From positions 1-29,524 of IMG/VR virus record IMGVR_UViG_3300042988_000398: 29,524 nt of DNA; one strand, written 5' to 3'. How positions within the stretch are numbered: position 1 is the stretch's first letter; each line of letters starts with the position of its first letter. The notes under the pieces are model-generated. The model saw only the letters and a program-made list of their open reading frames with translations. It was not told the DNA's origin and did no database searches. This stretch comes from a virus. Shown one piece after another: positions 1 through 9,900 of this stretch. The position numbers and the translations under genes are program-made.

Positions 1-80
1 GAAAAAAGGCGGATGAGATTTTTAAGGACGTGCAGATTATGGAATATGCTGCACTTCCAGAACTAAACGCCAAAAAGTAG
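1..80 (+). CDS. C-terminal end of a gene upstream of the tape measure gene (partial)
   Basis: An open frame runs in from the left edge and stops at TAG (78-80). It gives 25 residues ending MEYAALPELNAKK. It lies 8 bp before the tape measure start. In long-tailed phages the gene directly upstream of the tape measure gene is usually a tail assembly chaperone, often with a -1 frameshift product. That role is inferred from position only; the fragment is too short to recognise and any slippery site would lie outside the window. Confidence 0.6.
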   Translation, partial: KKADEIFKDVQIMEYAALPELNAKK

Positions 81-88
81 GTATCCGT

Positions 89-3000
89 ATGACAGACATG
101 GGACTCCAAATTAAAATATCCGCCGATGGCAAACAAGCGTCGGCGGAACTTTCTAATCTAAACAATCAAGTCAATAAGCTTGATTCGAATCTAAACAGTT
201 CAAGCGTTTCCGCTAACAAACAATCTGCATCGCTTGCGTCACTAGCACGTAATGCAGCGGCAGCTGCTGCAGCTTATGTAACCGTTACTACTGCACTGGT
301 AGCTGTTAAAGCTGCAGTAGAGGCAAGCGACCGCTTTGCCATGCTGGAGGGCAGGCTAAAGCTTGCAACGTCGAGCGCGCAGCAGTTCACAGCTGTTTAT
401 GGCGAACTATACAGAATCAGCCAGAACACAGCATCCGACCTGGAAGCGAACGTATCGCTCTATAACCGAATGGCGCGCGCTTTTGAAGGCACAGGGCGCA
501 GTGCAAGCGACATGCTAGCCATCGTAAAGGTTATGGCTCAATCGCTCCGTATATCGGGCGCTAGCACGCAAGAAGCACAATCCGCAATCCTTCAGTTCTC
601 GCAAGCGATGGCTTCAGGGAAACTGCAAGGCGAAGAATTCCGTTCGTTGATGGAATCAACGCCAAACCTGATGTATGCCATCGCTAAGGCGGCAGGTATA
701 CCGCGTGAAGAATTCAAGCAGTTGGCGAGCGAGGGAAAGCTAACAGCAAAGGTCATAGCCGACGCAATGGTGCAGATGCGCGAGACGTTTGACCAGCAAG
801 CGAACGCGTTGCCGTCCACCTTTGGCCAAGCCTTCCAGCGTTTACAAACAAGCCTACAGGCGTGGATGGCTGAAGTTGCAAAGGCAAGCGGGCTAGTGAC
901 TGAATTAGCCACTGCGATGAATAGCCTTTCTGGCTTCTTCGACCGCTGGCGCACGACCGGAACTACGTCTTCCATAAAAGAACAGCAAGAACTCGTTAAC
1001 CAACTTGGCGAAAAGCTTGTAACGCTCAAAGCGCGCGGTGCGGGTATTGGCGATGTCAACTACGCACAACGCCAGTTCGATGAAGCCGACACGCAATTGC
1101 AAAACATGATTGCTGCGGAACGTGATGCGCTGAAGGTTACAGAAGAACTCGGGAAAGGATTCGGAGACGTTGGATACAAGATCGAGAACGTTGGAAAGAA
1201 AGCAGAAGACACCATAGCAGCAGTCGCACAAGCCGCGCGCAGTGCTGGCATACCTGAAAGCTTCGCGGTCACGATTGCAAAGCTAGAGTCAGGATTTCAG
1301 CAAAGCGCGGTATCCAATAAAGGCGCGACCGGAGTTATGCAGCTTATGCCGCAATACTTCGGAAAGAAAGGCGACATTAACAACGCAATGGAGAATATCC
1401 GCATAGGCGTTGAGGAACTGGCGCGACTCTATAAGAAGTACGATGGCGACCTCGTTAAGGTCATGGCCGCATACAATGGCGGCGAAGGAAACCTCGCTCG
1501 CTACGGGACCGGCGCTAAGTACGTGCAGGAGTATATCGCGGCATACGACAAAGCCGCGCAGTCGCTAAAGTCGAAGTATCCGAACGGATTGCTTTCGGAG
1601 ATCATGACGCCGAAGCAACAGGCGGAAATGGTTGGCAGTCAAAAAGACTTATTCACCGCACAACTAGAGCGAAACGAAGCAGCTGCTAAAGCGTTCATGG
1701 ATCGAATGAACCAGAACATTGATGGGCAGATCGCACAACAAAAGGCAAAGATACAAGAGTTCCAGAACGCACGAAATGATACCGCTGGCGAACTAACAGG
1801 CGCGAACAAAGTTGCCTATGAGCAGCAAGCGGCAGAGCAGCAAAAGAAACTAGCAGCAGAACTCAATCAGCTTGAGTTGGCGAAGATTGCCAACGAGGAA
1901 CGATATGCACAAGTCAAGCTTGCAAACATTAACGCCATTATCGCGAAGTCGGACCAGTTCAAGCTAACTGAACAGCAACGCCTTGCGCTTGACGGTCAAC
2001 GACTGCAAGCCGAAAGCGCATTGTCTCAGGTATCTTCGCAGCGGCAACAGCTTGAACTCGAAAGCGGGCAACGCGCATCAGACGCGGCAGATCGCATAGC
2101 CAACGCACAACGTGAACAGACCGCTGCAGAGGTTCAGAAAGCAACGGCTATCGCTGAATACTTACAGCAACTAGACGACCAGATTGCAAAGCTACAAGAC
2201 CAGAACAACGTGCTTGGTGACGAAGCTAAGAAGCGCGAGTTGCTTGTAGGTTTAACGAATGAACAGGCTGATGCAGTAGAGCGGGAAATCAGCATACGCG
2301 AAAGCAAGATAAAAACACTGGAAGACGCCAACAAAAAACAGGCAGACGAAGCGAAGTCAGTCAAAGACGACGTATTGCGCATGTCGCAGTACTACCAAGC
2401 TATGACGCGCCAAGCACAGCAAGCAGCGCAAGGAATGGCGGAAGCATTCGGAAAGACAGGCGCGGCGATTGGGCAGGTTATTACCGGATTGGCTCAGTAC
2501 CAAGAGTCGATGTATCAAATCGAACAGCGTAAAAACGCACTGCTAGAAAGCAATTCCAAGAACGGTAACGATCCGGCAAAAGCCGCACAGATCGAACAGC
2601 AAGCCATGATGGAAGGCTTGTCCGCTCAAACGCATCAATACGGCAACCTAACCCAAGCCGCGCAAAGTTTCTTCAAGGAAGGGACCGCAGGCTATAACGC
2701 GATGGCGTCCGCGACCAAGGCGTTCCGCATGATGGAAATGGCGCTGACGCTTTCGAATTACGCGAAGATGGCGGCAGAGGGCATTTCGTACACAGCAACA
2801 GCCATAGGCAATCTGTTCCAAGAGGGGCAGGCAACCGCGACGGTAGCAGTAGCCAATCAAGGTAAAGGAGATCCATACACGGCTTTTGCGCGTATCGCGG
2901 CCATGGCGGCACTCATGGCGGCAATTGGATTCGGCGTCATGGGCGCGAACTCATCTGGCGGCGCACAAGGTGCTGCGGCTAGCGTTACGCCAGTAAACGG

Positions 3001-6000
3001 CGGGACCGTTCTCGGTGATGAAAACGCAAAGAGCGCAAGCCTAGCGAATAGCCTTGAAATACTGAAGAAGAATAGTAGCGCGGACCTTGACTACAGTTCA
3101 AAGATGACGCGCAGCCTTGAGAATATCGAGAACGCTATCGCTGGCGTAACGAATAGCCTACTCATCAATGTCAACGCTCTAACAGCATTACAAGGTCAGT
3201 CCGTTAAGTGGGTTAACAACAACAAAGGTATCTTTGGCGAACCTACTCTGTTCATGAATACGCGGAGCAAGATATCCGACTTCGGAATCGGCACTGCACC
3301 GTGGAATCCGCAATTGCTGTCTGACATTCTGAAGAACGGGCTTGAACTGAAAAGCTACACGGACGTCACGACGACGACAAAATTGTTCGGAATGACGATG
3401 AGTTCCAAGACGAAAACGTACCTTGGAGAAGTTGCGAAAGAAACAGAAAATGCGTTTACGCGGGTTATTCGTAGCCTTGCGGACGCCGTCAAGGAAGGAG
3501 CGAAAGCATTTGGCATTAGTTCAGTCGAGTTCGAAAAGCGCCTTGCAGAGTTCACGGTATCGATTGATCCGGTATCGCTGAAAGGCGAGGATGGCAAGAA
3601 ACTTACCGGCACTGCACTACAGGAAGCCTTGAGCGCGCAGTTTAGCTCCATAGCGGACCGTATGGCACAGGCATTGAACATCGATCAACTACAGAGCTTC
3701 CAGCGTGCTTCTGAGGGTCTTTTCGAAACACTCGTCAGGGTATCTAGCGGAATCAATGAGGCAAACGGAGCGCTTGGCGAACTCAACATCAAGTCTGCAA
3801 GCTACCTGGATGTTGTCAACCGTCAAGCTGAAGACGTTGGCGCCGAGATCGTTCGGCAGTCGATTATCGCCAAGGAAAACGGAACGGCGGTAGGCCAGTT
3901 CTTCGAAGATGTTACCGGTTCTGTTTCCGACATGATTGACACGTATAAGAATCTGGTTGCAATCCGTGACCTGTTCACTGGTATGGGCTTTGATACCGAA
4001 AGCCTCACGCGCGCAATGACAGAAGCAGTCGGCGGCGTGCAGAAGCTACGTGACGCAATGGAATCCTTCAATTCCAACTTCTTCACGGATGGTGAACAAC
4101 TTGGAAACCAACTCGTGACGCTCGGTCGTCAGTTCGGGGAACTCGGTCAGACGCTTCCACAAAGCAAGGACGAATTCCGCGCACTGGTAGAGAGCATTGA
4201 TACCAGTACGGAAGCAGGGCAAAAGCTATTTGCGCGACTTGTCGCACTGTCCGGCGCGTTCGCAGATGCAGCCGACGCAGCCGATGCACTCCAAAAGAAA
4301 TACGAGGATTATACAAACCCGCGTGGGCAGTACACTACGAAGCTTGAGGCGATTATCAAAGACTTCGAATCTATTTTAGATGCGAAGCTCGGACAGATTG
4401 AAGCGACGTACGCCAACAAGGCAGCGCTTGAGAAGCAGCAAGCAAACGCGCCACTACAGGATCAGGTTGACTACTTGACGCAATACAGGAGCGTACGGCA
4501 AAGCGAAATCGAACGTAACTTCGGATTCCTAAATACGACGCTTTCCGAGATACAAAAGTATCAAGACTTGATCGCGCGATGGGAAGGTGTACCAAAAGCG
4601 GCTGCATATGTAGCCTCTTGGAGAACAGCAATGTCTGGCATGCAGGAACAAGCCGACATTCTGCGCGGAGACTTGGCGGCTAAGAAAGCCGAGATTGACA
4701 AGATCAACGCACAGATTCAGTCGTTGCTTGACCAGATGGCGGCTAACAACTCGTCAATAGACGCGGCGGCAACTGCCGAGAAAATCAAGGCACTTGACGC
4801 AGAGAAGAAGCTTATCTTGCGGCAGGAAGGCGAGGTGCTGTTGAGTTCGTTGCGCGACTTCTGGGACCAGATGATGAGCGGCATTGAAGACTTGCAAAAG
4901 TCGATAGCAAGGAAGATCGCAGAGTTGCAAGGTGGTAATGCGATCGACAGGCTCAACCGCAGCACTATGCGCGACTCTAATGCAAACTGGCGTGAGTTCA
5001 AAAAGTCCGGTGCTGAAGATCCGGAGAAAGCCGCTCGCCTGATACAAGACATGATCGACTCGGTTATGTCGGTGTATGAATCCGGAATGAGCAGGATACA
5101 AAAGCAGATCGACCGCCAGACGAACGAAATCAACCGGCAATTAGAAAAGGACATCAATGCGATAAACAGAAGGCGTGACCGTCAGTTATCGCGAGTTGAC
5201 AACCAGGAACAGCGCCTTACGGAAGAAGCTCAAAGGAAAGGCGAGGAAGCCATTAAGCGGATAAACGAACAGCTTGATATCGCGATGGAAAAGCTTGACG
5301 AGAAGCACCTCGCGGAAACGCGTGCGCTACAAGACGAACAGGAAGCAAGGCGCGAAGCAATCCAAAAGACGCATGATGCAGAACTTGAGGCATTGCAGGA
5401 ACAGTTAAACACGGCAAACCAACTCAAAGCTGCTATCGAGCAAATCGCACAATACGCAAAGCAGTTAAAGACTGGTTCGTATTCTTCGCTATCCCCAGAG
5501 GATAAGCTTGCAGAGGCCCAGCGGCAATATCAGGAATTACTAGCAAAGGCACAAGCAGGGGACGCAGACGCGGCCAGCAAGCTTACGGGAAGTGCCGACA
5601 CGCTGTTACAACTGCTACAGCAATACTATGGCAGCAATCCGGCCTATGCTGAGCTATTTGACGCCATTCAAAAGCAACTGGAAGGTCTTGGCGGGCAGAC
5701 GGTCACTGATCCCAACTCTGTGCAATCAAAGATTGATGCTCTGCGCGAAGAACAAGCGAAGGAAATGAAGGAGCTAAGCCGAACGTTTGAGAACGAAAGC
5801 CGAGCGCTTTCAAAACAACAAAGCAAGGAATCAGAAGCATTGCGCGCAACATTCCAAGCTCGCATCGATGCCGTTAATGAGCGCACGAACAAGAACATCG
5901 AGCGCATACAAAGGCAGATGGACGAACAGCGGGATGCTATCAATAAGGCGGCAGACAAGCAGATTAGACAGCTAGAGCGTGAAGCATCAAGAGCAATCAA

Positions 6001-6511
6001 GGATTTGTCAGACCCAGACAAGAACGAAGCTATTAAGGCTTTGCGTGATCGGACCATTAAACGTCTCGAAAGAATGAATGAGTTGCTAGAGGCTGAGAAG
6101 GAAAAGGCAAAGGAGCAGATGAGGCTGTTGATTAACGAGGTTAAAAACCTTGGGATACTTAGTTCGAAGCAGCTTCGACAGTTAAACAAGATGGCTGAGA
6201 ATTGGGGCATTCCAACTGTACCAGCCGCTGCTGCCGGTGGTTACTTCGGTCGCGGCCCTGTTCTAGTTGGAGAGAATGGACCGGAACTTGTTAACTTCTC
6301 AAATCCTGCGCGCATTATAGACAACAACACAACGAACGGCTTGCTTAATGGAAACAGCGACAAAATCGCTAAAGCAATCGAGAATCTAAAGGAAGAGATT
6401 AAAGCGGTAGTTAATACCCAAAGCGCAGCGAATCCGATTATAGTGGATAAGCTGAGTAAGATAGATGAGAAACTAGCAAGCGTCGAGCGTACTGCTAGAT
6501 TGTCCGCATAG
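89..6511 (+). CDS. Tail tape measure protein with embedded lytic transglycosylase domain
   Basis: This 2140-residue protein sets tail length and threads the tail tube. Residues about 80-260 look like the N-terminal domain of phage tape measure proteins (ASDRFAMLEGRLKLAT ... GEEFRSLMESTPNLMYAIAKAAG). Residues about 385-475 form an SLT-type peptidoglycan-cleaving domain: catalytic Glu about 400 in AKLESGF, then GATGVMQLMP and AAYNGGEGN. This probably opens the cell wall at DNA entry. A hydrophobic Ala-rich stretch lies near 870-930. Two highly charged coiled coils lie at about 1670-1795 and 1885-1975. The C-terminal motif GPVLVGENGPELV is common in tape measure proteins. The ATG is preceded by AGG. 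At the usual rule of thumb of about 0.15 nm per residue, the length implies a tail near 300 nm (inference). Confidence 0.95.
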   Translation: MTDMGLQIKISADGKQASAELSNLNNQVNKLDSNLNSSSVSANKQSASLASLARNAAAAAAAYVTVTTALVAVKAAVEASDRFAMLEGRLKLATSSAQQFTAVYGELYRISQNTASDLEANVSLYNRMARAFEGTGRSASDMLAIVKVMAQSLRISGASTQEAQSAILQFSQAMASGKLQGEEFRSLMESTPNLMYAIAKAAGIPREEFKQLASEGKLTAKVIADAMVQMRETFDQQANALPSTFGQAFQRLQTSLQAWMAEVAKASGLVTELATAMNSLSGFFDRWRTTGTTSSIKEQQELVNQLGEKLVTLKARGAGIGDVNYAQRQFDEADTQLQNMIAAERDALKVTEELGKGFGDVGYKIENVGKKAEDTIAAVAQAARSAGIPESFAVTIAKLESGFQQSAVSNKGATGVMQLMPQYFGKKGDINNAMENIRIGVEELARLYKKYDGDLVKVMAAYNGGEGNLARYGTGAKYVQEYIAAYDKAAQSLKSKYPNGLLSEIMTPKQQAEMVGSQKDLFTAQLERNEAAAKAFMDRMNQNIDGQIAQQKAKIQEFQNARNDTAGELTGANKVAYEQQAAEQQKKLAAELNQLELAKIANEERYAQVKLANINAIIAKSDQFKLTEQQRLALDGQRLQAESALSQVSSQRQQLELESGQRASDAADRIANAQREQTAAEVQKATAIAEYLQQLDDQIAKLQDQNNVLGDEAKKRELLVGLTNEQADAVEREISIRESKIKTLEDANKKQADEAKSVKDDVLRMSQYYQAMTRQAQQAAQGMAEAFGKTGAAIGQVITGLAQYQESMYQIEQRKNALLESNSKNGNDPAKAAQIEQQAMMEGLSAQTHQYGNLTQAAQSFFKEGTAGYNAMASATKAFRMMEMALTLSNYAKMAAEGISYTATAIGNLFQEGQATATVAVANQGKGDPYTAFARIAAMAALMAAIGFGVMGANSSGGAQGAAASVTPVNGGTVLGDENAKSASLANSLEILKKNSSADLDYSSKMTRSLENIENAIAGVTNSLLINVNALTALQGQSVKWVNNNKGIFGEPTLFMNTRSKISDFGIGTAPWNPQLLSDILKNGLELKSYTDVTTTTKLFGMTMSSKTKTYLGEVAKETENAFTRVIRSLADAVKEGAKAFGISSVEFEKRLAEFTVSIDPVSLKGEDGKKLTGTALQEALSAQFSSIADRMAQALNIDQLQSFQRASEGLFETLVRVSSGINEANGALGELNIKSASYLDVVNRQAEDVGAEIVRQSIIAKENGTAVGQFFEDVTGSVSDMIDTYKNLVAIRDLFTGMGFDTESLTRAMTEAVGGVQKLRDAMESFNSNFFTDGEQLGNQLVTLGRQFGELGQTLPQSKDEFRALVESIDTSTEAGQKLFARLVALSGAFADAADAADALQKKYEDYTNPRGQYTTKLEAIIKDFESILDAKLGQIEATYANKAALEKQQANAPLQDQVDYLTQYRSVRQSEIERNFGFLNTTLSEIQKYQDLIARWEGVPKAAAYVASWRTAMSGMQEQADILRGDLAAKKAEIDKINAQIQSLLDQMAANNSSIDAAATAEKIKALDAEKKLILRQEGEVLLSSLRDFWDQMMSGIEDLQKSIARKIAELQGGNAIDRLNRSTMRDSNANWREFKKSGAEDPEKAARLIQDMIDSVMSVYESGMSRIQKQIDRQTNEINRQLEKDINAINRRRDRQLSRVDNQEQRLTEEAQRKGEEAIKRINEQLDIAMEKLDEKHLAETRALQDEQEARREAIQKTHDAELEALQEQLNTANQLKAAIEQIAQYAKQLKTGSYSSLSPEDKLAEAQRQYQELLAKAQAGDADAASKLTGSADTLLQLLQQYYGSNPAYAELFDAIQKQLEGLGGQTVTDPNSVQSKIDALREEQAKEMKELSRTFENESRALSKQQSKESEALRATFQARIDAVNERTNKNIERIQRQMDEQRDAINKAADKQIRQLEREASRAIKDLSDPDKNEAIKALRDRTIKRLERMNELLEAEKEKAKEQMRLLINEVKNLGILSSKQLRQLNKMAENWGIPTVPAAAAGGYFGRGPVLVGENGPELVNFSNPARIIDNNTTNGLLNGNSDKIAKAIENLKEEIKAVVNTQSAANPIIVDKLSKIDEKLASVERTARLSA

Positions 6512-6551
6512 TATAGTATAATGTAGGAAGGCACACAAAGAGGTTTCATAA

Positions 6552-6986
6552 ATGACGGCATTCACTAATTATATGGAAAATAAGGTAGTAGATCATTTGT
6601 TTAGAACTACTACATATACTCCAAGTACAAGTTATATCGCGCTGTTCACTGCAGCCCCGTCCGATACTGGCGTAGGGACCGAAGTAACTGGCGGATCGTA
6701 TGCACGCGTATCGGTATCAAAAGGCGATGCGTACTGGAATGGGACACACGGAACAACTACCGGGAACTCTAGCGGAACAAGCGGAACTACTTCCAATGCT
6801 TCCAACATTTCATTTCCTGCGCCTACAGCCAATTGGGGCACAGTTACACACTTTGGAATTTTTGATGCGTTATCAGGAGGGAACTTATTGATATGGAGCG
6901 CTTTAACAACTCCTAAGACTGTTAATAATGGCGATCCTGCGCCAATGTTCCAGGCCGGAGCGCTTCAGATCACGTTAGATAACTAA
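6552..6986 (+). CDS. Small conserved phage structural protein (minor tail type)
   Basis: A 144-residue protein starting MTAFTNYMENKVVDHLF, with the motif YIALFTAAPSDTGVGTEVTGG then YARV. This belongs to a recurrent family of small phage virion proteins found beside tail genes. The beginning is predicted helical and the rest beta-rich, with a Thr/Ser/Gly-rich stretch (GTSGTTSNASN). An AGAGG ribosome site lies 8 bp before the ATG. It sits between the tape measure gene and the beta-helix/hub gene, so a role in the tail tip or as a decoration protein is likely but not shown by the sequence. No catalytic residues were recognised. Confidence 0.75.
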   Translation: MTAFTNYMENKVVDHLFRTTTYTPSTSYIALFTAAPSDTGVGTEVTGGSYARVSVSKGDAYWNGTHGTTTGNSSGTSGTTSNASNISFPAPTANWGTVTHFGIFDALSGGNLLIWSALTTPKTVNNGDPAPMFQAGALQITLDN

Positions 6987-6992
6987 TACCAA

Positions 6993-9900
6993 GTGACTAC
7001 CTATTACGCATCACCAACAGGCAGCGACGGTAATAACGGTCTATCGACTGGTTCGCCGAAAACGCTAAACGGCGGGTATGCGGTGTGCAATCCTGGGGAT
7101 ACTCTGAGGCTCCTCCCAGGTACGTATCAGCAAAAGTTCACTATGAACCGTTCAGGGACGAACGGAAGCCCGATCACAGTCACTTCGCACGACACAAACA
7201 ATAAGGCCATTTTTACCGGAGGCGGTACGAATGTCCTTGCGACGAATCTTGAAGACCAGATCATCTATATTTCAGGAGACTGGAACGTACTAGACGCAGT
7301 AGAAATCAAGGATTTCGTATATTACTCCGCAACAGGGTGGAGCGGACAGCCTGCATGGGGCGGAAAGGGAATAACCATTGAGGCTACCGCTGACGACAAT
7401 GTAATTCGCAACTGCGTAATACACAACGTAGGTGCGTTTTTTATTGTCGCGTGCGGCAATCGTCCTATTATTGAGTACAACACGCTTTATGATCTTGGCC
7501 TAGGTATCTATTACTACATCGGAATATATCCACCGAACGTTCCAACGTGGGGATCTGGAATAAGCCTGCAGACAAGGTATGACTTGTCGCAAACGACATG
7601 GAGTACAAACAAGAACAATGGCGGGACGATCCGTTACAATTCACTCAAGACTGTCTACGGTGAAGGCATCATCGCCATGCGCCAGACAGGAGCTACGAAC
7701 CGCATTCAGATCTACGGAAACACCGTGCAGGATTGCATGGCTCCGCATCTGTACATCACGAACAGCGATAACGTCGACATGTTCGACAATATCTGTTCGG
7801 CCCCGAATTATGCGACCCTGTTCGGCACAGTACGTGGCCCGGGCCGTGGTCTGTCGATCGGCAACGAGTACCCCAGCACACAGAACGCTGACGGGTGCCG
7901 ATACCTAAACGTCTACAATAACCTAGTTTACGGCACGGCCAACCCTTTCACCTATTTTATTCAGTCTGGTACAGGCGGTTTCGCACAGCTTGCCGACACG
8001 GTTATTGCATTCAACCACTTCCTTGATGGGAAGCAGGGAGGCGGCGGCTACGGCAACACGGCGACAACGGTCAACTTCACGACCAGCAACATCTCCAACG
8101 TCCAGTTCCGGAACAACGTCGTCACGCAAACGAATGCCAGCTACTCGATCGCGGCCTTCAATACGACCACCGGCATCACGTTCAGCCACAACCGGTGGGG
8201 CAAGACCCCCGGCTACACGCTGGGCACGGGCGACTCTGTTGGCGACCCTCAGATTGCGCTAGCCGGATCAACCAACCCTATTACGAAAGAATATTTCCGG
8301 CCACTGAGTGGATCTGTCCTAATCGGTGCTGGTGTCGCGGTGTCTGGCATTACGACCGACTACGAGGGAACTACGCGACCAAATCCTCCCACTATTGGAG
8401 GACTGGAAGGTGGGACATCTGACTACGAACCAACCGGCTTGCCTTGGACCGTAGGCAGCATCGGATCACCGCCAACAACTGGCACAGACGAATACAGCCC
8501 AAGCCTTGACACATACAGCCAAGTCGGGTATGGCTTGGATATGTGGGACGTTACCGATGCGGCAGGTTATACATACCAAATACTTACCGGTGACTTCTCA
8601 TTTACGTATCGTGTTGTTTCATCGACTGGCGGGGGTGCGTATTCTAAGGCTGGATCTGATGTACGCGTATCGCTTGCAGCTAACTCGCGACACATAACGA
8701 TAAATCAAATCCAGTCCGGACTGATACAACGGCTTATCCGCACAACTGATGGCGGAACAACTGGATACGCTAACGGTGCGACAGGGCCAAAATACCAGCG
8801 TGTAGTACGTAGCGGTAACACAATCACAACCGCTTATTCCACTGATGGCGTTACATGGACAACGCTATCAACTGATGACGTAACCGGCTGGGGAACTCAG
8901 TTATACGTTGGTCGCATTGCGTGTGCGAATGATGCTTCCGCATCGGTGTCTGTTATTTATGACAACGTCTCTCTTTTAATTCCAGTTTACTTAACGGCAA
9001 CAGCAAGCGCCACAGCCTCTGCATCGGGCGTAATAACTACGCAGGTATACTTCGACGGAATAGCAGATGTTGGCCCATATGCCTCTGCTATTCTTACAAG
9101 TCTTTCTGTACTAGTATCAACAAGACCGCCTACAGCGTCAGAAAACGACACAACTATTGGCGATGTGCCATGGACTAATACATCGAATGCTTATTCGTCT
9201 AATAGTGCCTACGCATACGCATACAACAATAATGCAACATCAAGACAAACTAATTACCTAAAGGTAAACGGGTTCGGTTTTGCGATTCCTTATGACACTC
9301 TTATATCAGGCGTATCGGTATCGATTGAAAGAAATAAAAACGGTTCATATTCAGTTCAGGACTATAGTATAAAGTTAGCTATAACATCTGCTCCAACGTT
9401 CTCGTCATCTGATTATGCAAAGCCTGATGTATGGAGTAGTCCGCTTGATCAAACAGTGGTGTATGGTGGTCCGTCAGACACATGGGGCGAGACTCTAACT
9501 CCGACTATCGTAAATAGCGCTGATTTTGGCGTAGCAATATCAGCAAATTGCGCCGCATACGGGTACCCTAGAGTAGACGCAGTCACTGTAACCGTGTATT
9601 ACGTGTTGCAGGTATTGCTAGATACTAATGCGTCGTCTGTTGCTTCTGTATCGGCTAACTTATCTACAACCATATTGCTTGCCGGTGTTCCTTCTTCTAT
9701 TGCTTCCAGTAGCGCAAGCCTAACGACTTCCATAACGTTTGGTTGTTCCGCTGCTCTAGATATAAGTGTTGCAGCAAGCCTTACAAGCTCTCCGACGTTT
9801 ATTGACGGAATTGCAATATCTACTGTTAGCTCAAGCTCTAATTTAACGACATCGATCAGATTCGCAAGCGTTGCTAGCGGAGTTGTATCGTCATCTGCGA

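Noticed and set aside
4717-6210. Long antisense frames opposite the coiled-coil part of the tape measure gene
   Set aside because: Ser/Leu/Phe-rich reverse reading of Glu/Lys/Gln-rich coiled-coil codons, with no ribosome sites.
6517-6522. TATAAT between the tape measure gene and the next gene, + strand
   Set aside because: There is no recognisable -35 at 16-18 bp and no TG extension, and the sequence is a simple TATAG/TATAAT run. It was not called as a promoter.
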